Assembly (NCBI RefSeq): GCF_021484805.1
Contig: NZ_CP090557.1
Span: 2,554,001 to 2,618,000 of the forward strand
Direction of reading: 5' to 3'
Source: Tellurirhabdus bombi
Lineage (GTDB): Bacteria; Bacteroidota; Bacteroidia; Cytophagales; Spirosomataceae
DNA length: 64,000 nt
Below, in pieces: positions 60,893-64,000 of this stretch (position 1 is the first letter of the stretch; each line of letters begins with the position of its first letter). The notes under the pieces were generated by a model. It saw only the letters and a list, made by a program, of their open reading frames with translations. It ran no database searches and was not told the origin of the DNA. Both the position numbers and the translations under genes were made by a program.

Positions 60893-60923
60893 CAACCCGA
60901 AACAGCCGAAAGGCTCCGGAAAA

Positions 60924-60995
60924 GCGCCCGTAGTTCAATGGATAGAATTTCGGTTTCCGGTACCGACGATAGGAGTTCGAATCTCTTCGGGCGCA
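60924..60995 (+). tRNA. tRNA-Arg (anticodon CCG)
   Basis: The cloverleaf is complete: acceptor GCGCCCG (60924-60930) with CGGGCGC (60988-60994), D arm GTTC/GAAT region, anticodon stem TCGGT/ACCGA around the loop TTCCGGT (anticodon CCG) and T arm with the loop TTCGAAT (60976-60982). The discriminator base is A and CCA is not encoded. It serves as a contrast to the permuted tRNA-like bodies at 34.4-34.9 kb. Confidence 0.95.
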
Positions 60996-61000
60996 CCCAT

Positions 61001-61035
61001 TCCCCTCAACATTCTTGCTGAGGGGATTTTTTTTT
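61001..61035 (+). terminator. Terminator after tRNA-Arg
   Basis: TCCCCTCA (61001-61008) pairs with TGAGGGGA (61019-61026), loop ten bases, followed by nine T residues. Classical intrinsic terminator. Confidence 0.93.
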
Positions 61036-61112
61036 GGTATTCAGTCTGGCAATAGCTGAATAGGCCTCGATCCCCACTTATATACCTTCCAAATTCCTGG
61101 ATTTGCCGTTCA

Positions 61113-61134
61113 AGGCAGGAATTTCTTCCTGCCT
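61113..61134. repeat. Hairpin upstream of the second susC
   Basis: AGGCAGGAA-TTTC-TTCCTGCCT, a 9-bp stem with a four-base loop, lies in the 302-base gap between tRNA-Arg and susC. No T run follows. The rest of the gap (61036-61297) is AT-rich and I see no further gene or clear promoter. Confidence 0.45.
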
Positions 61135-61297
61135 AAAAATTATATTACAAAAAGGTCAGTAGCCAAATAGCTTAGGACTAAGAAGTTAATAGAGCGCAAT
61201 AATATTTGGCATTGCGGGGTAATTGCAAATTTTTGAATAAATACTAAAATTACAGCTAGAATTCTTTAGTTCACTTTAACTTCCTAGTTAATTACCT

Positions 61298-64000
61298 ATG
61301 AATAAACTACTACGAATCTACACAGGATTGGCCCTGCTTCTCTGTTCGTCGCTGGCAATGGCGCAACAGATTGAGGTGAGTGGCATGGTATCTGTAGCCG
61401 GTGAGGGCTCTGCTTTACCGGGGGTGAATGTATCAGTGAAAGGGACAACAACCGGAACACTGACCAACGCAGACGGGCAGTATAGCCTTCGGGTTAATCC
61501 GGGAAATACGGTCTTAATCTTCAGTTACATTGGTTTTGAAACGCAGGAAATCACGGTTGAAAATCGCCGGAATATCAACGTAGCCCTGAGACAGGATAGC
61601 AAGATGCTGAACGAGGTGGTGGTGACCGCCTTGGGAATTAGCCGCGATAAAAAGGCGCTTGGCTATGCTTCCCAAAATGTCAACTCGGAAGAACTCGTGC
61701 AGAACCGGCAGCCCAATCTGGTGAATGCCTTGCAGGGAAAAGTAGCAGGTGTTACGATTTCCAGCACCGGCGGAGCACCCGGGCAGGGCGCGCGGATTCT
61801 GATTCGTGGGATTAATTCCCTGGATGCCTCGCGGGATAACCAGCCACTTTTTGTTGTTGATGGGGTATTATTTGACAACAGTACAGCAACCGGAACGTCT
61901 AATTCCGGCGCGGAGCTTCGGGGTATGTCCAACCGGGCCGCCGACATCAACCCAGACGATGTAGAAACCATCAACATCCTGAAAGGAGGAGCAGCAACGG
62001 CATTATATGGCTTGCGGGGTGCCAACGGGGTGGTTGTTATTACCACTAAATCAGGAAAGGCCGGTGCTTTCCGAGCCAATTACAGCGGCACATTCGGCAT
62101 CGAGAATGTTAATAAATACCCCGAAGTACAGGATAAATACACCATTGGTTATTCGGGTGTTTATAATCCGCAGGATTTCTTTCCGTCGTGGGGACCAACC
62201 GTGGAGGAGGCCATCAAGATCGATCCTACGCATCCGCAGAAGCTTTACAACCACTTCAAGGATGCCTATAGTACCGGTAAGCAATACCAAAACAACCTGT
62301 CTTTCTCGGGCGGTACCGACAAGATTAATTTTCTGTCGTCCATCGGTCATTTGCGCCACGAAGGGGTCATTCCATTCACGGATTTTAACAAACTGTCGGT
62401 TCGTCTGAATACGAATGTTAAGTTCAGCGAGAAGTTCACGACCAACGCTAACCTGAATTTTATCAATTCGGGCGGCGACCGGTACAATGCCGACCGTTTT
62501 AGCGAGAGTTTGAGCTACTGGTCGCCGCGTTACGACGTGCGGGATTACCTGAATGCCGACGGAACGTATAAAACCTACGGTAACGGCAATCCGCTTTATG
62601 GTGCCATGACCAACAAGCTGACCGACAACGTGAACCGACTGGTGGGGGGCATGAACTTTGTCTACAAACCCTTATCCTGGCTGACACTGAACTACCGCGC
62701 GGGGATCGATACCTACTCGGAAGATCGCAAAAGAACGGCACCCGGTCCCATGGGAATTGCCAACGAGCGTGTGTATGAAGACAACGGATTGGGTTTTGTT
62801 TATCAGTATAACACCAATTTCAGAGCCATCACCTCGACATTTACGGCCAGCGCCAACACCAAGTTAGGGGAAAGCATAAATGCTACTTTCCGTCTTGGAC
62901 ATGACCTGTACAACCGCCGGATTCGGAGTTTTGGCGCTGAAGGAACGGAGCTAAGCGTTTATGACTACTTCGATCTGCGGAATGCCAAAACGGTGGTGCC
63001 AACGCAAGGGGCCGAAGACTATCGGTTGATGGGTATTTTCGGAGAATTAACCCTGGATTACAAAGATTATCTGTTCCTAACGCTGACAGGCCGGAATGAC
63101 GTAACCTCGTCGCTCATGGCACCGAATAACTCGTTCTTCTATCCATCCGCCAGCCTTGGGTATGTCTTTTCGCAGCATTTCAAGCTGCCCTCGGTGATTA
63201 GCATGGGTAAAGTCCGGGCTTCTTACGCCAAAATCGGGAAAGATGCGGCTCCGTATTCAACCGTTACGGGTTATTCGGCTTACACGAACCTTCCGGCGGG
63301 AACAACCGGCTTTACCCGGGGTGCCCTGCTCGGCGACCCGAATCTGCGCCCTGAATTCACGGATACCTACGAAGGCGGTCTGGAAATGAGTTTTCTGGAA
63401 AATCGCTTAGGACTGGATTTAACGTACTACCACTCCATCAGTAAAGACCAGATTATCCGAGTCGATGTAACTTCATCGACGGGATACGTCGTTGCGGCTA
63501 TTAACTCGGGCTCGATGCGCAACAAAGGACTTGAGCTGATTTTGAGAGCCACGCCAATTCGGCGCGGGAAATTTAACTGGGACGTTAATCTGAATTTCTC
63601 GGCCAACCGGAACAAGATTCTGAGTCTGCGCGATGGTCTGACGGAAATTAACTATGCCTCGCAGTTTGGTTATTCCAGCTCGACCGTGTCGATGAAGCTG
63701 ATTCCTGGTTATGCTTACGGAAACTTGTATGGACGAGGCTACCAGCGTTACTACGCCAACCCAAGCGAAAATACCTCCGTTGAGCTGGATAGAAGCCGTC
63801 CTATTGTGATCGGTGCCAACGGCTTCCCGGTGATCAGCACGGCCCAAAAATTGTTGGGTAATTCACAACCGGACTGGATTGGCGGTATTACTAACACCCT
63901 GAGCTACGGCAATTTCTCGGTAACCGCTCTGGTAGACGCGCGTATCGGGCAGGATCGGTACAATCAGTTAGGAAACTTCTTCTCGGCCTTCGGAATTGCC
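61298..64000 (+). CDS. SusC/RagA-family TonB-dependent transporter (5' part, truncated by the window)
   Basis: An open frame of 901 codons runs from ATG 61298 to the window edge without a stop. It has a signal peptide (LLLCSSLAMAQ), a carboxypeptidase-like N-terminal domain (EGSALPGVNVSVKGTTTG), the TonB-proximal LNEVVVTALG segment and a plug domain with NALQGKVAGVTISSTGG and ILIRGINSL. Barrel strands continue to the edge. It is a homologue of the 39040-42084 protein. A susD partner is expected just beyond the window. Confidence 0.94.
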   Translation, partial: MNKLLRIYTGLALLLCSSLAMAQQIEVSGMVSVAGEGSALPGVNVSVKGTTTGTLTNADGQYSLRVNPGNTVLIFSYIGFETQEITVENRRNINVALRQDSKMLNEVVVTALGISRDKKALGYASQNVNSEELVQNRQPNLVNALQGKVAGVTISSTGGAPGQGARILIRGINSLDASRDNQPLFVVDGVLFDNSTATGTSNSGAELRGMSNRAADINPDDVETINILKGGAATALYGLRGANGVVVITTKSGKAGAFRANYSGTFGIENVNKYPEVQDKYTIGYSGVYNPQDFFPSWGPTVEEAIKIDPTHPQKLYNHFKDAYSTGKQYQNNLSFSGGTDKINFLSSIGHLRHEGVIPFTDFNKLSVRLNTNVKFSEKFTTNANLNFINSGGDRYNADRFSESLSYWSPRYDVRDYLNADGTYKTYGNGNPLYGAMTNKLTDNVNRLVGGMNFVYKPLSWLTLNYRAGIDTYSEDRKRTAPGPMGIANERVYEDNGLGFVYQYNTNFRAITSTFTASANTKLGESINATFRLGHDLYNRRIRSFGAEGTELSVYDYFDLRNAKTVVPTQGAEDYRLMGIFGELTLDYKDYLFLTLTGRNDVTSSLMAPNNSFFYPSASLGYVFSQHFKLPSVISMGKVRASYAKIGKDAAPYSTVTGYSAYTNLPAGTTGFTRGALLGDPNLRPEFTDTYEGGLEMSFLENRLGLDLTYYHSISKDQIIRVDVTSSTGYVVAAINSGSMRNKGLELILRATPIRRGKFNWDVNLNFSANRNKILSLRDGLTEINYASQFGYSSSTVSMKLIPGYAYGNLYGRGYQRYYANPSENTSVELDRSRPIVIGANGFPVISTAQKLLGNSQPDWIGGITNTLSYGNFSVTALVDARIGQDRYNQLGNFFSAFGIA

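Noticed and set aside
1-64000. CRISPR array, integrase, transposase or prophage
   Set aside because: No regularly spaced direct repeats, no cas genes and no recombinase or phage structural genes were seen anywhere in the window.

Overview
This 64 kb window is a dense chromosomal segment of a Bacteroidota bacterium, most likely of the order Cytophagales and a Spirosoma-like lineage; the genus is inference. Supporting signs are SusC/SusD outer-membrane pairs, Bacteroidota promoters (TTG, about 20 bases, TAnnTTTG), start sites without Shine-Dalgarno sequences, a GWxTD lipoprotein, many secreted peptidases and glycosidases, and moderate GC content. There are about 54 protein genes, one ordinary tRNA gene (Arg, anticodon CCG) and no rRNA, CRISPR array, insertion sequence or prophage.

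Layout. 0-8 kb: end of a probable rimM, trmD, two small or secreted proteins, a Tat-exported TIM-barrel protein, endonuclease III, a DUF486 membrane protein, an RluD-type pseudouridine synthase, a PLP deaminase/desulfhydrase and an MFS exporter. 8-11.5 kb: aldehyde dehydrogenase with its DUF779 partner and a divergent AraC regulator. 11.4-31.6 kb: malic enzyme, a TPR protein, a CoA transferase, an ABC exporter, GH1-like and GH125 glycosidases, secreted M28 and M1 peptidases, a TetR-MFS pair and a second TIM-barrel protein. 31.7-36.6 kb: WYL regulator, Ro60 orthologue (rsr), an RNA array, catalase. 36.7-45.2 kb: amidase, SusCD, an ECF-like sigma/anti-sigma pair, a conserved secreted protein and PspC. 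45.4-61 kb: housekeeping genes (cysteine desulfurase, flavin reductase, two SDRs, a gamma-synthase, methyltransferase, GWxTD-rlmB, cytochrome c, FAN1-type nuclease, DUF2157 protein, pgk, NUDIX, tRNA-Arg). 61.3 kb to the end: a second SusC, cut by the window edge.

The most interesting region is 34376-34866, directly downstream of rsr. It contains no credible protein gene but four back-to-back structured RNA candidates. Each is closed by a terminal helix with the same bulged T followed by a covarying two-base-pair step (GT/AC or GC/GC), as expected of a Ro60-binding Y RNA helix. Two of them carry almost complete tRNA bodies in circularly permuted order: the T arm comes first, the acceptor stem is sealed by a three-nucleotide link, and the D-arm sequence follows it. 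The Y helix enters through the D loop in one and through the anticodon region in the other. With the divergent WYL regulator, a palindromic operator candidate and a downstream catalase, this looks like a Ro60/Y-RNA stress locus with an unusual set of tRNA mimics.

A second unexplained element is a dispersed repeat with long inverted arms (8666-8826 and 59368-59539). Many convergent gene pairs are separated by clear hairpins, listed as terminators.
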